In this document: positions 1 to 11,404 of the stretch, in pieces
Position numbering within the stretch: the stretch's first letter is position 1
Layout of the letters: every line of letters begins with the position of its first letter
NCBI GenBank assembly: GCA_012934845.2
Contig: WNNJ02003650.1
Coordinates: forward strand, 56,390-120,389
DNA length: 64,000 bases
Source of the DNA: Pomphorhynchus laevis
Taxonomy: Eukaryota > Acanthocephala > Palaeacanthocephala > Echinorhynchida > Pomphorhynchidae
Direction: 5' to 3'
Made by a program: the position numbers and the translations under genes
The notes under the pieces: generated by a model
The model's database searches: none
The model's input: only the letters and a program-made list of their open reading frames with translations
What the model was told of the DNA's origin: nothing

Positions 1-1370
1 GCATTCGCAGACATAGTGAAGAAGCACGTGCAATCGAGAAGCTAATCTTGCGTTTAAGGTGAACCAATACATCACTATATTTTTCTGATTTTAACCTCGA
101 TGATATCGAGGCAATGTCCTTGAGTAGCTTAAGAGCTCGCGGTCCAACTCCTCCTGATGATGAAAAAATTAATGGTATAAACTTGCTTTCTTCCACACTG
201 ACAATTCTTTCATTGTATTTGCTGTTTTTGCGATTTTCATTATATTCAAAGGCGGCGAGAGGCGAACTGCTGGCATATGACGGAGCATGTACTGAAAAAA
301 CATTGACGTCAAAAAACGTCCGCTCATATCGATTGTCCTGTAGTCCATAACATGAAATGTCTAGGCGCGCATTGTTATTTTTCGTTGTTGAATTATTCAT
401 GAATTCTAAGCTGTCTGGAATCTTTTGCAAAGTTGGTTCGACTTCGACGCCGTGGCATATCTCTGATAATGCATAAGCGATCGTGTTCCGAATATCGTTG
501 TGACGGATTATTGGTATACCACCGCGTTTACATGATAATGCGTGAATAATGCCATTTGTTGTACCGCATATACATGTTTTTTTTGTTTAGATCTGGTGGA
601 TTCCATCCATATCTGGAACATATGGCATCCCTAAATTCATAAGAATGGAGATGAAAGTTATCAACGGCTAGAGGAAGCGCACTTAGCCATGATGAAGCGC
701 AATTCTGAGTAGCATGGTTAATTGCATTTAATACTGCTTGTTGAGCCCTTTGTTTGACATCAATTAAACGGTTCTTGTAAACATTAATTCGTTGACAAGA
801 AATACTTTTTATAACATCTGCTTGTACTTGTCGCAGAGTTTCTCCTGTATATTCAGAATCATAAGTATTACAGATTAGTTGTGCGTTTTCATACTCCAGT
901 GTGGATGTGAAAATGGGGTCTAATACGCCTAGACCTCCTAGTTTAAGAGGTGAGGTCAATATTGTCCACCAATCATGATTCAAGGTTCGACTTGTTAAAG
1001 ATGGTAAAAGCTTGTCTTTTAGTATGGTCAACAGCGTTGACAAATGCCCGCATTCAAATGTTGTATTTCTGAAAAAGTGAGTCCATTTCCATTGTACTGA
1101 TTTTGTAAGACCGATATAAGATACATGTGGATCAACTTTGGCTATTTCTACTAAACGATCAAGTAGACGAGTCCAACTTTGAGATTTATCAAGTGCAACC
1201 AAATCTACATACTCGGTAGTGCCTATAGGAATGCCAAGTATCATAATACCATCCGATGATATTCCAATTTCTTTCAATGGGCATGCTTGCTTCATTTCAG
1301 ATGGATGAGTAAGCAGTTGTGTTTTCTTAGCGTTAACGAAATATCCGTATTGAGGTCCATCGCTTTTCAA
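1..1370 (-). CDS. Family A thumb, zinc knuckle and RLE nuclease
   Basis: The stretch 528-1370 carries the thumb (ILTSPLKLGGLGVLDP) and a conserved SYEFRDAICSRYGW segment. A frame change then leads into about 175 further residues, from near 575 down to base 1. These show a CxC...HALSC zinc knuckle followed by RLE signatures: ARLDIS, FFDVNVF, YNERI and FIPLIFSSGG. This nuclease belongs to the PD-(D/E)XK fold and nicks the target DNA for priming. The continuation below 528 is open in its own frame to the window edge. Confidence 0.75.
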
Positions 1371-1376
1371 TACATT

Positions 1377-2030
1377 CTATACTATATTTAACTCGTCAAT
1401 CGTACCGACAAAGTTTGCATCATCCGCAAACCAAACTTGTGTGATGCTGGGAACATTGTTTTTAATTTTGTTGATCAACGGAAGTGATGCCATGGAGAAA
1501 GCCGCCATAGCTAAGGGGTCCCCTTGTGTGAACCCCTCTCGAGAAAATATGCTTGTACCGCCAAGCACTAGTTGAGCGTCAGTTCTGTAAGTGTTTGCAA
1601 GAACACAAGCCAACGAAGGACAAATGTATTGTATATTGTGAATAGCAGCTTGTCGATTTAAAGAGTTAAATGCGTTAGAAGCATCCACGGCAAGAACACC
1701 GCGTTGTTTATTCGACATAAATGCGGATTGGATGGAATGAATAGCAAACTCAATTCCGCCACGTTGTGATGCTGCCAGTTGAATCTTTCAAGCCACGTCT
1801 TGCAAGTCGAATTTTACCTTTTCAAGTATGGCTTTACATACTATGCGTCTCGTAACTTCATTCACTCCTATCGGTCTTATGCCCCCAGATTTCTTAGGGA
1901 TAGCGACAAGCCTACATGTCGTAAACGCATCAAGAACACCAGGAGGAATTTTATCAGTAGTTAATCGAATTGTGAATTCAGCCAAAGCCCTGGCAAGGTT
2001 ACGTGAATGATTTCCGAAACCTGTGAGCAT
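1377..2030 (-). CDS. Family A reverse transcriptase core
   Basis: Two open stretches (1788-2030 and 1377-1718, minus) encode the RT core that copies LINE RNA into DNA at the target. Visible motifs in order are CRLVAIPKKSGGIRPIGV (fingers), VDASNAFNSLNR (motif A, catalytic Asp), REGFTQGDPLAMAAF (motif B) and WFADDANF (motif C, catalytic Asp pair near 1411-1430). The catalytic residues are intact, but the stretches are in different frames. Thumb sequence continues at 528-1370. Confidence 0.85.
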
Positions 2031-2076
2031 GAATTTCCATAGATTCGAATCACATCCTGACGGTCCTGCACTTCCG

Positions 2077-2478
2077 TTAGTCTTTTACATGCTTTGATGA
2101 TAGCGTCTTCGTCAATTTGCGTGAAGCGTACAGAGTGATGTGTGATCGCTCCATGAATTGGTGATGAAGAAGAGAATCAGGATGTAGATTTTCTGGGATA
2201 GGGTGTAGATTTTCAAGCACTTCTTTGACAGATAAAGATCCAACCATAACATTAGGGCCTAGCGGACCTGACGAATCATTGTTATCAGGAATCGTGGAAC
2301 TTGCAGCAACTTTCCCTCGTAACATTAGTCTAACATAATTCTTTTTCCAATCCGTCATATGTGAATTTTTTCTAGGTTCACTAAAAGCTACTTGTAGGTA
2401 ATTGGCCTCGTCAAAAAGCTCTTTATATTTTTTTATTGACCACAAAGCCAGTCTGTTCTCTAATGTTTTTCGAATCAC
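2077..2478 (-). CDS. Family A LINE linker before RT
   Basis: This 133-residue block lies between the Cys-rich region and the RT. Residues such as WKKNYVRLMLRGKVAAS match WKQRFCTLVRNGKLTAS in the second family A copy (34041-34592). The two copies therefore share a conserved N-terminal region of unknown function upstream of RT. It overlaps the preceding block by four bases in a different frame, which marks a break in the original single ORF. No independent domain is recognised. Confidence 0.6.
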   Translation of the reverse strand: MIRKTLENRLALWSIKKYKELFDEANYLQVAFSEPRKNSHMTDWKKNYVRLMLRGKVAASSTIPDNNDSSGPLGPNVMVGSLSVKEVLENLHPIPENLHPDSLLHHQFMERSHITLYASRKLTKTLSSKHVKD

Positions 2479-3014
2479 GTTAACTTTTTTCGATGGAATT
2501 CTTTGGAGAACGCATTGTAAAAAAACTGAGCAGACTTGAGAACAGAGTTATCATTATTATTTTTTCGTGCAACATCGAAATAGAAGTTTGCGATAGTATC
2601 AATTATAGTATTACTTGCAGAACATAGAGGGAGCACCATGATATTTGGCTTCCATTGAATAACCACTTGATATATCCCCTCAATATTACAAATTTCTAAG
2701 TTATTAGAAATTCCATTATTCACAGATACAATCTGAGTAGCATCAGTAATTACTGTTCTGTTTGCATGATTTTGATATGCATTTCTTTGCGAAGATTCTG
2801 ATTCTATAGCGTTTCTGTATATATTATTTTCCGGAATTCCAGTTAAAATACATACATCGGACGATGTACTTATATTCGTCTTATTGATACATCCGCCCAC
2901 TCTACATGTTGTGCATTTTCGACCGGCCTTAACACATTTGCAGTTTTTGCATTTTGCAGCCTGTCCATTGCAATTGCAGCATTTCAATACACTGTCAGGA
3001 CGTCCTTTAGGCAT
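2475..3014 (-). CDS. Family A LINE N-terminal Cys-rich region
   Basis: This 179-residue open stretch starts with MPKGRP. Within the first 45 residues it packs repeated CxC and CxxC pairs, including CCNCNG, CKNCKC and CTTCRVGGC. This resembles the metallothionein-like zinc-binding N-termini of some aquatic-invertebrate RLE-LINEs. It is probably a nucleic-acid-binding domain of the LINE protein. Later residues (VVIQWKPNIMVLPL) match the start of the second family A copy at 34041 (VVIQWIPLIMDLPR), which confirms that they belong together. The stop at its end is followed at once by the next block of the same protein (2077-2478), so this is one broken ORF rather than a separate gene. Confidence 0.65.
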   Translation of the reverse strand: MPKGRPDSVLKCCNCNGQAAKCKNCKCVKAGRKCTTCRVGGCINKTNISTSSDVCILTGIPENNIYRNAIESESSQRNAYQNHANRTVITDATQIVSVNNGISNNLEICNIEGIYQVVIQWKPNIMVLPLCSASNTIIDTIANFYFDVARKNNNDNSVLKSAQFFYNAFSKEFHRKKLT

Positions 3015-3263
3015 TATTATTGTAAGTAGTTAATTTATTAGCCCAAATAAATAAATGTATTTACTTCAGTTCGCAAACTTTTTTAATGTCAATGTCGTCG
3101 ATGGTTGTCGTTGTCGTCGATGGTTTTCGTTGTCGATTGTAAGATGGAAAATTGTATGTAATAATGGTTGTCGTCAAAGGGTATATGTATGTTATTTTAT
3201 TGTATTTACTTTAGATTGTAATTTGTGTATGTTATTTTATCTCAAACTTTTTTTTCATTTAAA
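3015..3263. other. Spacer with TTG/TCG low-complexity DNA
   Basis: Immediately upstream of family A copy 1 is a short low-complexity stretch (3085-3135) of repeated gtcgtcgatggttgtcgttg-like words, then AT-rich DNA. No gene is evident. It may be 5' UTR of the LINE. Confidence 0.4.
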
Positions 3264-3475
3264 TATTGAACATCAAATTAAACAATATTCACAAAGATTT
3301 ACTATCAGATGGAATAAGATCATATTGGTTGCTCGAAGCATAATATTTGAGTGTAGTAATTATTCTTTGAATTTATTAGGATTTATTGAAATATTAGGAG
3401 GCTGTTGTAATTTTCTTTCATTTAATTCACTTTCTCGTTACAATCATAATTTATCTGAACTTTATATATTTGAGT
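3264..3475. repeat. Third partial copy of the 6.2/11.4 kb duplication
   Basis: About 210 bp closely match 7067-7275 and 12300-12508, starting at aatattgaacatcaaattaa. This fragment abuts family B LINE sequence at about 3480. It shows that part of the 3.1 kb duplicated unit is dispersed rather than present only as a tandem pair. Confidence 0.8.
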
Positions 3476-3479
3476 TTTG

Positions 3480-4300
3480 CCAGCGTTGCCTCGTTGCACC
3501 ACACAGCTCAATATATGTGAGAGATTCCAGAAAGCTGGACGTAATCGTCCCGGCTGCCCCTATTGTCTCGATTGCCAATGGAACAAAAGTGTATTGAAAC
3601 GCATTGATGCCCCTGTATTTGTCAAGCTTCCAATTCTCGGCCACTATCGCCACCTCGCCCGGCGCACAGACCGCGTTGAACAAATTTCAAGCCGCAAGTG
3701 TGTTGGGACAGGTAAAGTCCCATACAAGTAGGCGTCCCTTTTCCAAAGGGACAAATGATACGCCATCCGGTATTTTCCCGTCATCTCTGCACAGTCCAAC
3801 TGTTTCTAGGCGGGACGGGACACCGGCCCCTTCAGCGCACTACGAATAAGATCATTGACTGCACAGTGGCGATTGTGTCGAGACACTATCTTTGAGCAAT
3901 AGAGACCGTGTTTTCCTGATACATCGATTGTAACCTCGCACTCGCAATTGAAGGAGAGTGAAAATTTAAATCCGAGGCCTAGGGCTGTTGCCAGGCACAA
4001 TGAGTCGTCGTCTATTTTTGTATCTACCGAGGCGATCGGCAGGGCATCCAGAAATGCGCCAGACAATTTGGTTGCTGCCGAAAGTAAGCGGACTCGATCT
4101 TTAGGGCAGTCACAAGAAGCAATCAGGCCGCGGAGCTGGGTCTCAAACAAGGGCACTGTCCAATGTTTTTGTACGGTTGTATCCGTCTGAACACGCAGGT
4201 AAACGTAGATGTCCAATATCCAATGCCGTCCGATAACCTGAGTCGTTGATGTGAGCATCATACGATATAATCTGGCAGAATAATCAAGGTTAAGCCACAC
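3480..4300 (-). CDS. Family B zinc knuckle and RLE nuclease
   Basis: The block 3806-4300 reads [20 protein letters not shown] followed by a CxCE...HGLYC knuckle and [16 protein letters not shown]. The nuclease continues in another frame (3480-3683) with [17 protein letters not shown] and [15 protein letters not shown]. This matches the RLE subtype with a K..KY...F.P.A.ETLG signature. It would cut target DNA during retrotransposition. It is broken here. Confidence 0.75.
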
Positions 4301-4819
4301 ATGCTTGAGACGGACGATCAGAAGGCCGGTATTGATAATTCTTCCGCCCTCAGAACACCAAGGCCGCCGAACTTAACTGGCAATGAGGCTTGATGCTAGG
4401 CCGTGTCAGAGAGCTGAAGATTTAGGATCTCGTCATGGAAACAGCGGACTTCCTCGTCGAAAGCTTTTGGTAGTCTGCTAGAAAAATACGGTGCGCAGCG
4501 TAGTAGAAAGTTGACCTTCGGTAGCGTCAGACAATGACGCAATATGAAGAACGCGTCGTACTTCGCTAGTCTGCGAAGCTTCTGACCTAACTGCCGAAGT
4601 TGTGTGATGGCTGATTCGAAGAATGAATCGAGGTGACTTCCGCCGAAAGGGGCCCGCCGAGTATGTCGACAGACGATGCATCACATACATTGGTGTCTGG
4701 CATTAATTCGATCAGAAATTGGATTTGGCACTTGTCTGCACGTAAGTGTAAGCCAATAGAAGATCCCTGTTGTCGGATGTTAATTATATCGTTAGCAAGA
4801 GTGGACAGTTCTTTACCTT

Positions 4820-5523
4820 AACATCAGTCATCTAGATACCACATTACAAGTGGTGAGGAAGCGCAGTGGGCTAGCCTGTTAATAGTTAGCAAGGACAGTA
4901 GAGGTCCGAGGGGGTCGCCCTGCAGAACTCCCTCTTATCATTCAATAACACTGTTGCCGAAAAGCATAGTGATTGGACCGTTGTAGCACATTTTCACAAA
5001 TTCCATAATTTCCGGAATATCCCTCTCCGCGCATTGAAGGACGGCATCACGACTGATAGAGTTAAAGGCATTCTCAAAGTCTAATTTAACCATGGCTGCT
5101 GTGCCTGTTAGACCGTGCTCTTCAAAACATCTCGCTGAGTGAACTGCGGCCTCGACACTCCCAAAAACGCCAACGCCCAGTTGTGTTGGGAGTAGTTGGT
5201 CAACTACCTTCTCGGTTGCATATATGAAGGCTAACTTGGCCGCTAATCGACGAAATGTGCACCCAACGTCAATTGGTCTGACACCTCAATCATTCTTCTT
5301 AAATGCTATAAGCTTCCCCGCATAGAATAGGTTTAATCAAAATTGCAACGTTACAAGCAAGGACGATGAAGGTAAGCTCACAGAGTGAGTTCAATAGTCT
5401 GTTCCCTGCTGGGCAACTCGAATTACCAACTAGGTCGCGGAGATGATATGAGCTTAGGCCGTCCGGGCCCCCTGAAGAAGAAGGTGGAAATGATAAGAGA
5501 GCAAACAAGATCGAGGGTCCCAA
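4820..5523 (-). CDS. Family B reverse transcriptase
   Basis: Minus-strand translation gives, in order, a pre-RT block ending HLRDLV (5299-5523), then VRPIDVG and FRRLAAKLAF, LLPTQLGVGVFGSVEAAVHS, the catalytic motif A (KLDFENAFNSISR), motif B (LQGDPLGPLL) and motif C (WYLDD). These are typical R2-group RT motifs. Stops and frame changes split it into short pieces. The catalytic aspartates are still readable. Confidence 0.75.
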
Positions 5524-6170
5524 AATAAGCTGGCCAACTTCGCGATTCCGACCATTTGCCCCGGTCGTGAACTGTGTTCATAAGAATTCAAACGTCGTTC
5601 GGGATGTTTGCGACGCAACATCTCGGTAGTTTGTGGATCCGGACAAATCAACTGATCGTTGTGAGCTACAATCATACCGCTTCATGAACATCGCCGTCCT
5701 CCAACATTTCAGACACCTTATTTGAAGCTGATCATCCAGGTGATCTGCAAATTTATTCCTTTGAGTTCTCGTTGTGATGATAGGAGCTACATTGTACGAC
5801 GTACCCGCTGTTTTCAGCGCTGAACCAAGTGATACCGAACCACTACTCCTGACGAATCATTGTACATGCATAGCCGACTTAGCAAATATGAGATGTTGCC
5901 TTCATGGGGTGTCGGCTAGCGGGCGAGCATTTTATTCGTTAATTAGTTCCACAAGTTTGTTGGCAGCAGTAGGCCTCGCTGCTTGTGGTATTCGCCGAAC
6001 CAAGCGAAAGTTCGTGCGCAGAAGTTCGGACAACATTATCGAACTTATGTTGCATTAATTGAGAACGACAAGATTGCTATCCGATACGGCAGCTGCATTT
6101 ATTTGTAGGTGGATCGAAGGTGGCTTGCCAGGTATAGGGCAAGTTGAAAAAAGTATATTTTTTTTAAAAA

Positions 6171-9100
6171 ATTAGATCGATGTATTTACGCAAAAATTTT
6201 CTTTCCAAAGCCAGTACTGTAGACTTTTGTACTTTCTTTCTTTATGGTTGTACAGTGGTTCATTTTATCAATATATTATCAAACCACAAACCACCGACTC
6301 GTTGTTTTCTGAATATAACTTATCTAAAAGGTCAATTGTTTCTTTGAGTCATTTTCGTAATTTGGTACAATAGAATGATCATAATACCTTTATTTCACCA
6401 TATCACTTAATTTAGAAATTTTGTTGGTAATATTGCTCTTTCAAGATATCTAGTGTATTGATTAATTACATAAATTAATAGAGAATAATCATTTGATTTT
6501 AATTCCTCTATTCCTAATATAGAATTATTGACAAGAATTTTTGTCTGATTTTGACATTGAAAATTATGTTATTGATATATTTGAATCATACCTTGTCTGT
6601 ATAGTATGAACAGTAGTGTATCTGATTCTTTGTCAATTGACTGCGTATAATTCTTTTGATGTATTTTTTTGATGTTTCCTTTAAATCTTGTAAAATGATT
6701 CCTTGTTCTTTGGTAAGTTCGTTCATTTTTTCTTCAACTTTTGAGATACTTGAAAAAGGCTAGCCATTTGCTCGGAACAAGAATTCAAATTAGTGCTAAT
6801 CTGAAGGAGTTGTGCAAGAATTTCATTTAAATCTATTTTGAGGTTCTTAATTGTTGTTGCATATTCATAACTGATTCTATTAAGCTCACAGTCTAAGTAT
6901 CCACACAAGTAAATATTTATTGATTTCTTGGTTTTTAATGAACTGATATTTGCTACTTAAAAATCTAGTGTCAGAGAATGTAAGCAAATATCGATTATTT
7001 TGATCATTAATCAAGAAGAGGCGATGCCTTTAATGAAGATTATAAAATAATCCTTATTTTCATTTCAATATTGAACATCAAATTAAACAATATTCACAAA
7101 GATTTACTATTAGATGGAATAAGATCATATTGGTTGCTCGAAGCATAATATTTGAGTGTAGTAATTATTCTTTGAATTTATTAGGATTTATTGAAATATT
7201 AGGAGGCTGTTGTAATTTTCTCTCATTTAATTCATTTTCTCGTTACAATCATCCTTTATCTGAACTATATCTAAGTTTTCACCGATGTTTGCATCAAGTG
7301 AGCTTAATTCATGTTTCTGCTAATGTAGAGTTGACAGCTCCAATTCGAGAAGTTTCATGTTTTTTTCCGAATAACTAGTGTTATTTATTAGAAGGATTAG
7401 CCATGTGCAAGGAATTTGTTGTTTCTAGATCTTGTAACACTGCTGGCCTGGTTTACTATCAGTACTCTTGATATGTTTATTTTGCAGAAGGTAAATCAAG
7501 CAACTCATCACCACTATTAATTTAACTTCTTTGATATAATTGTATAAACTAATCTTTAACAATTAAATGAAAATTTAGTTTTAAAGAAATACAATTCTTT
7601 ATTATATTGCGTGATTAGGAAAATAGTTAGTGAATATGAATCAATTATATGTATTTTAATGTTATTTATTATGATGCAATGATTATCAACATATTTGATT
7701 AATCGATTTAATAAATTTGATTAGTTTTTTAAATACTAACTAATGAACTAATTTATATTTAAAAGTGAATTATATTTTGAAATATGTTTTTTTAAGAATT
7801 TAATTTACCAAATTAAAACAACCTTTGGATTTACTTTAAAAATTATTATCATTATCATATTATATTTCTCCTCCTCAGCGTGATTTGTTGATTTCTAATT
7901 ATTTTAATAACTGCATTATATTTTGGGAGTGATATCGATGAATATTTTCTCTTTTAACTCTGTAGGTAGTAATGGTGATTTTAAAACTGCCATTTGTGTT
8001 TGACCATCTTTATACTAGTTGAATACAAAGATACTATCATAACAATAAATTATATGTTGCTTTTATGTGAGAGATCAGCATAATAAGTGTGGTCAAGCAA
8101 TTTCGTCCACTAAAAAGTTGTTTTATCTGCACTTTTCCCTGCAACAGCCCTCTCATTCAACACTTCATAACCTGTAAAATAAGTTTCCATATAATTAAAT
8201 TATCTATCTATAGAAGACATTAGCACTCTGTATCCTAATAATCGAATTAACTTCAGTGGATCATCAAATTTTAAGACGCATGATGCTAACATGAGCATAG
8301 ATATTAAACAGTAGACCAGCCATGCTAGTTTGTATTAAAACTCAATAAATAATAATTCCTAATGTAGCTGTTGTATTATTTTGAGATAAAAGATGATTAC
8401 GTTTCATTGAAAGTTAGGCGTTTGTAGTAGGCGCATTCCTGATTAAGCTTCTCGACGAAGTTTGTAAAAGAGCATGCATGTTTACACTTTTATGTTTGTC
8501 AATTAAAAAGTTGTATTGAAACTCTTTCTGATTAATAGAGGGTCACCAGTAGTTTTATTCATATATAATTTTGCAGTTTTAATTGTGCATTGACACTGAT
8601 ATTTTATAGTGTGTGCGCTGGAATTTTTGTTAGCGCATTAACTACAGTTATGCAAACGTTTGGTGCTTGTTTAGTACCTTAGTACACTGATGACGTAATG
8701 TCTGCATATCTTCCTAATATGCCATCATAGATCATTTACTTTTCGTATAATGATAATCTTTCTCTGTTCATTTTATCTTTTGAAATGAACGTCTGTATTA
8801 ACTATGTTATCCGATTTGTTGAGATTAACATTGTTTATCCTCTCCCAAATGCTAATGGATTTTCCAAATAATAAAAGAAACAAACTTAACTCTTATATAG
8901 TAGATTATATATAATCATTGTAGCATTCAATTCGTTCATGCACATTGAAACTGTATTCGCTGAAATTGTTAAAATACAGTTTTCTTACGAATATTGTTTG
9001 AAGAGTATGATGTATATGCACTAGATCGTTTTAAAAAAGTGGGTAAGCTTGATATCTTATGAATAAGAAATTCGCATATACGAGTACAATGATGAACAAA

Positions 9101-9290
9101 TCAAGTTTTTCATTCTTTTAATTATATTTACGACATTATCAACATTTTTTGTTAAAATGTGTATTTTTAATGCTTAAATATAAGTTTGAATAAATGTTAC
9201 TTTAATTGATTAAATATTATTTTGTTTATAATTTTATTGTACACTTAAATTTGTGTCTTTCTTCGTATTAGTTAATGATGGTTTTATAGA
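6171..9290. repeat. Large direct duplication, copy 1
   Basis: About 3.1 kb nearly identical, and in the same orientation, to 11405-14625. Both start near ttagatcgatgtatttacgc and end near gatggttttataga. Differences are scattered substitutions, plus about 100 bp present only in copy 2 (about 13040-13145). No terminal TG/CA, inverted ends, RT or transposase is seen. Contents are AT-rich non-coding DNA and a decayed coiled-coil gene (6592-7378). The 2.1 kb between the copies is unrelated. Confidence 0.9.
6592..7378 (-). pseudogene. Decayed coiled-coil gene in duplication copy 1
   Basis: On the minus strand, codons from about 7350 to 7240 spell heptad-rich segments (MKLLELELSTLH, ELSSLDANIGENLDIVQ) broken by stops. 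A 61-residue open stretch (6723-6908; NLKIDLNEILAQLLQISTNL) then shifts frame into KVEEKMNELTKEQGIILQDL and stops at a plausible splice donor (AAG|GTATGA, exon end at 6592). The same breaks occur in copy 2, so decay predates the duplication. A related exon appears at 27070-27260 (KEQRIILQDLKETKKYIK). Function unknown. The plus-strand ORF at 7130-7378 is probably a shadow. Confidence 0.45.
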
Positions 9291-10008
9291 CATGATATGA
9301 AACAAAGTTTTCTTTATTATTGCAAGCTTTCAACACACAGTGTATTTTTCAAGCAAACAAAATAGACATTTGAAAGCACATTTTTAAACAACAATTAACT
9401 AATAGTTTATAATTTTATATTTTCTGATTGTAAGATCTTTTTCGTTACACTAATCTCTAATAATTAATCACCAACTTTAAATGATCAAGTAGCTTGGATT
9501 CCCTACAGGACGCCATGCCACTTTAAAAATTGATAATGACTCTTGTATTAGATTAATACTTGAATACTATTTATAATCTTATAGCTATTAATTGATTATA
9601 CAACATTTAATGTCATTAGTTCTTTCAGAAATTATATCCCATTACATTAATAAATACTCACGATTTAATAAAAAACACTATTTAGAACTTATATAAGGAC
9701 AACATCATGGATTATTGTTATTTTAATTTTATCATTATTTGTTTAAAAGAATTTTTCATATTGGTGCCGTTGGTTTTTAACATGTTTAGATTATGATATC
9801 ACTTGTAGATTCTTTACAGTCCTAATATTTATATTCATTATAAATACGTGAAGAGCAAAGTGATTTCTCCATACCTTATTTACTAATAAATCACTTTTTA
9901 TATAATTATTTAATTCAGGAATATTGAATACATCAATTTTATTACTTTCAGATATTTATTTATCATATATAACCAGATATCATAAGTCTATCAGTTTATT
10001 ATTTAAAA
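9291..10008. other. AT-rich spacer
   Basis: I see no gene, transposon end or long repeat here. The sequence is uniformly AT-rich. Confidence 0.4.
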
Positions 10009-10490
10009 GTTCAGTTTGGTGTTCACAATCAAGTTGCAAAGATATCCAAATATGTTGTTAGGTTCTAAGAGTTTTTGTTGTGGTTGTTTCGAATGATGGT
10101 GTGATTGATTGTCAAATTTAATTTTATCATTGTTTACGACAGTATCATCATGGACATTAAATCATCACATTTCGTTTTTAAAAGGAATGTTCAAATGCAT
10201 GTCAGGATAACCATGAATATCACATTTTTCATTATGAATAATTAAATTCAGTTTAGTGTTCAAAGACTATTTGCAAAGATATCCACATAATTTGTATGGT
10301 TCTTAGAGGTTAGCTGTAGTGGTTTTGGATGATGGTGTTATTGATTGCCAAACTTGATTTTCATATTTTTTGACAACAATATCATCATGGACATCATCAT
10401 CATATTTCCTCTAGTTAAGATGCATGTTTAAGTGCATGTCAAGATAACTAAGATTTCACATTTTTATCATGACTATTTTAATTCATAAAC
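10009..10490. repeat. Degenerate tandem duplication, ~240 bp unit x2
   Basis: Copies at about 10009-10245 and 10246-10490 share ttcagttt-g-tgttca, gcaaagatatcca, ggatgatggtgt-attgatt and atcatcatggacat in the same order and spacing. They are diverged, suggesting an old local duplication. No coding potential is seen. Confidence 0.75.
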
Positions 10491-10567
10491 AATTCATCAA
10501 TTTCGAAGAAATACTTTACGACAAAAGTAATTTTCATAAAAGATAGATTTTTATAATATTCAAAATA

Positions 10568-10940
10568 ATAGCTCAAAACGAGAGTGATACTAATCCGCCT
10601 GAATTTTGTTAGTCATTTTTAGCCAGACGCGGAAGAACGACGAGCAACACTGCTAGATGCCATTTAGTCATCACTGTGACTCATCAGTACCAGTTCCCTC
10701 CCATTACTGGATGCATAGGATGACTAGAAGATGTCAATCAACGAATCATGTGAATGATGTACTAGAAAACCTCTAGTAACATCATCATTGAGTGCTGAAC
10801 CAGCACTACCGCTTTACCAAAAAGTATCATTAGGCAAAGCACTGGCAAATTCCAGCGCAAGGTATCTTATATATCGGCTAATTTCTTTTATGAATATCTC
10901 AAAACGAGAGTGATACAATCCGCGTGAATTTGGATGAATT
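10568..10940. repeat. GC-richer insert between ~40 bp direct repeats
   Basis: The words gctcaaaacgagagtgatac and atccgc-tgaattt occur at about 10570-10607 and again at about 10894-10935. Between them lie about 285 bp that are clearly less AT-rich than the surroundings. On the minus strand the insert has fairly open stretches (for example ALNDDVTRGFLVHHSHD and MASSSVARRSSASG). It could be a small inserted element or a retained exon. The family is not recognised. Confidence 0.5.
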
Positions 10941-11404
10941 TGTGATTTTGTATCTACTTCACTAATTGATTCAATTTCTTTATCATTAGATCAATCTCAA
11001 TTATTTTTGAATCCTTGTGATTGTTTGAAAGTTATTGTTTGTTCCTTGAATTTTTAACTGTCAAGTCTTGTTTCTTATCTGTTTCTGTCTATTTGCACTT
11101 TCAATTTTTATATTTTTGAACATTTTATATTTACTTATTTCTATCAAAAGATCTGTCCACAAATGCCATAGAATATCTATAATAATTTCTCGATCAACTC
11201 CCAAATCATTTAAAATAATTTTAATTTGTTACAAAAATAGGAATATGATATCATTAAAGGGTAATTAATTAAACGCAATATTTTTAATGTATGAAATAAG
11301 CTAATTAATTTAAATAAGTTGTAATCTATCTTTTTTTCAATAGGTCTATTTTACTTGGCCGTTTTTAAGAAATAAATCGCGGTTGTTTAATAATTATTTT
11401 AAAA
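10941..11404. other. AT-rich spacer
   Basis: I see nothing recognisable. The 66-codon plus-strand ORF here (11068-11268) has a composition expected of AT-rich DNA and no domain. Confidence 0.35.

Larger units (their letters stand above)
1..3014 (-). mobile_element. R2-group LINE, family A, copy 1 (decayed)
   Basis: This is a non-LTR retrotransposon with a C-terminal restriction-like endonuclease. Read on the minus strand it runs from a Cys-rich N-terminus (3014), through a linker, RT fingers (PKKSGGIRPIGV), RT palm (FADDANF) and thumb, to a CCHC knuckle and RLE that reach the window edge. Domain order matches the R2/NeSL/Hero-type lineage. The open stretches change frame several times and contain stops, so it is inactive. 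Two relatives of the same family lie at 33855-36615 (+) and 37829-38755 (-). I did not identify the insertion site, and the 3' end lies at or beyond base 1. Confidence 0.85.
3480..6060 (-). mobile_element. R2-group LINE, family B, copy 1 (decayed)
   Basis: On the minus strand, an N-terminal segment with VRRIPQAARPTAANKL (about 5980-6030) is followed by a pre-RT block (SSGGPDGLSSYHLRDLV, about 5400-5470). RT motifs come next: VKLDFENAFNSISRDAV, then LQGDPLGPLLSLL, then WYLDD at about 4827-4841. The thumb and RLE domain end near 3480. The RLE is a different subtype from family A. The frame breaks many times. A second, also broken, family B element is at 46126-47890 (+). Confidence 0.8.

Noticed and set aside
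3055-3597. 180-codon plus-strand ORF
   Set aside because: It runs through low-complexity DNA, a dispersed repeat piece and antisense LINE sequence, so it is a chance fusion.
7130-7378. Plus-strand 82-codon ORF conserved in both duplication copies
   Set aside because: Conservation is explained by the recent duplication. The minus strand gives a better heptad-patterned reading.
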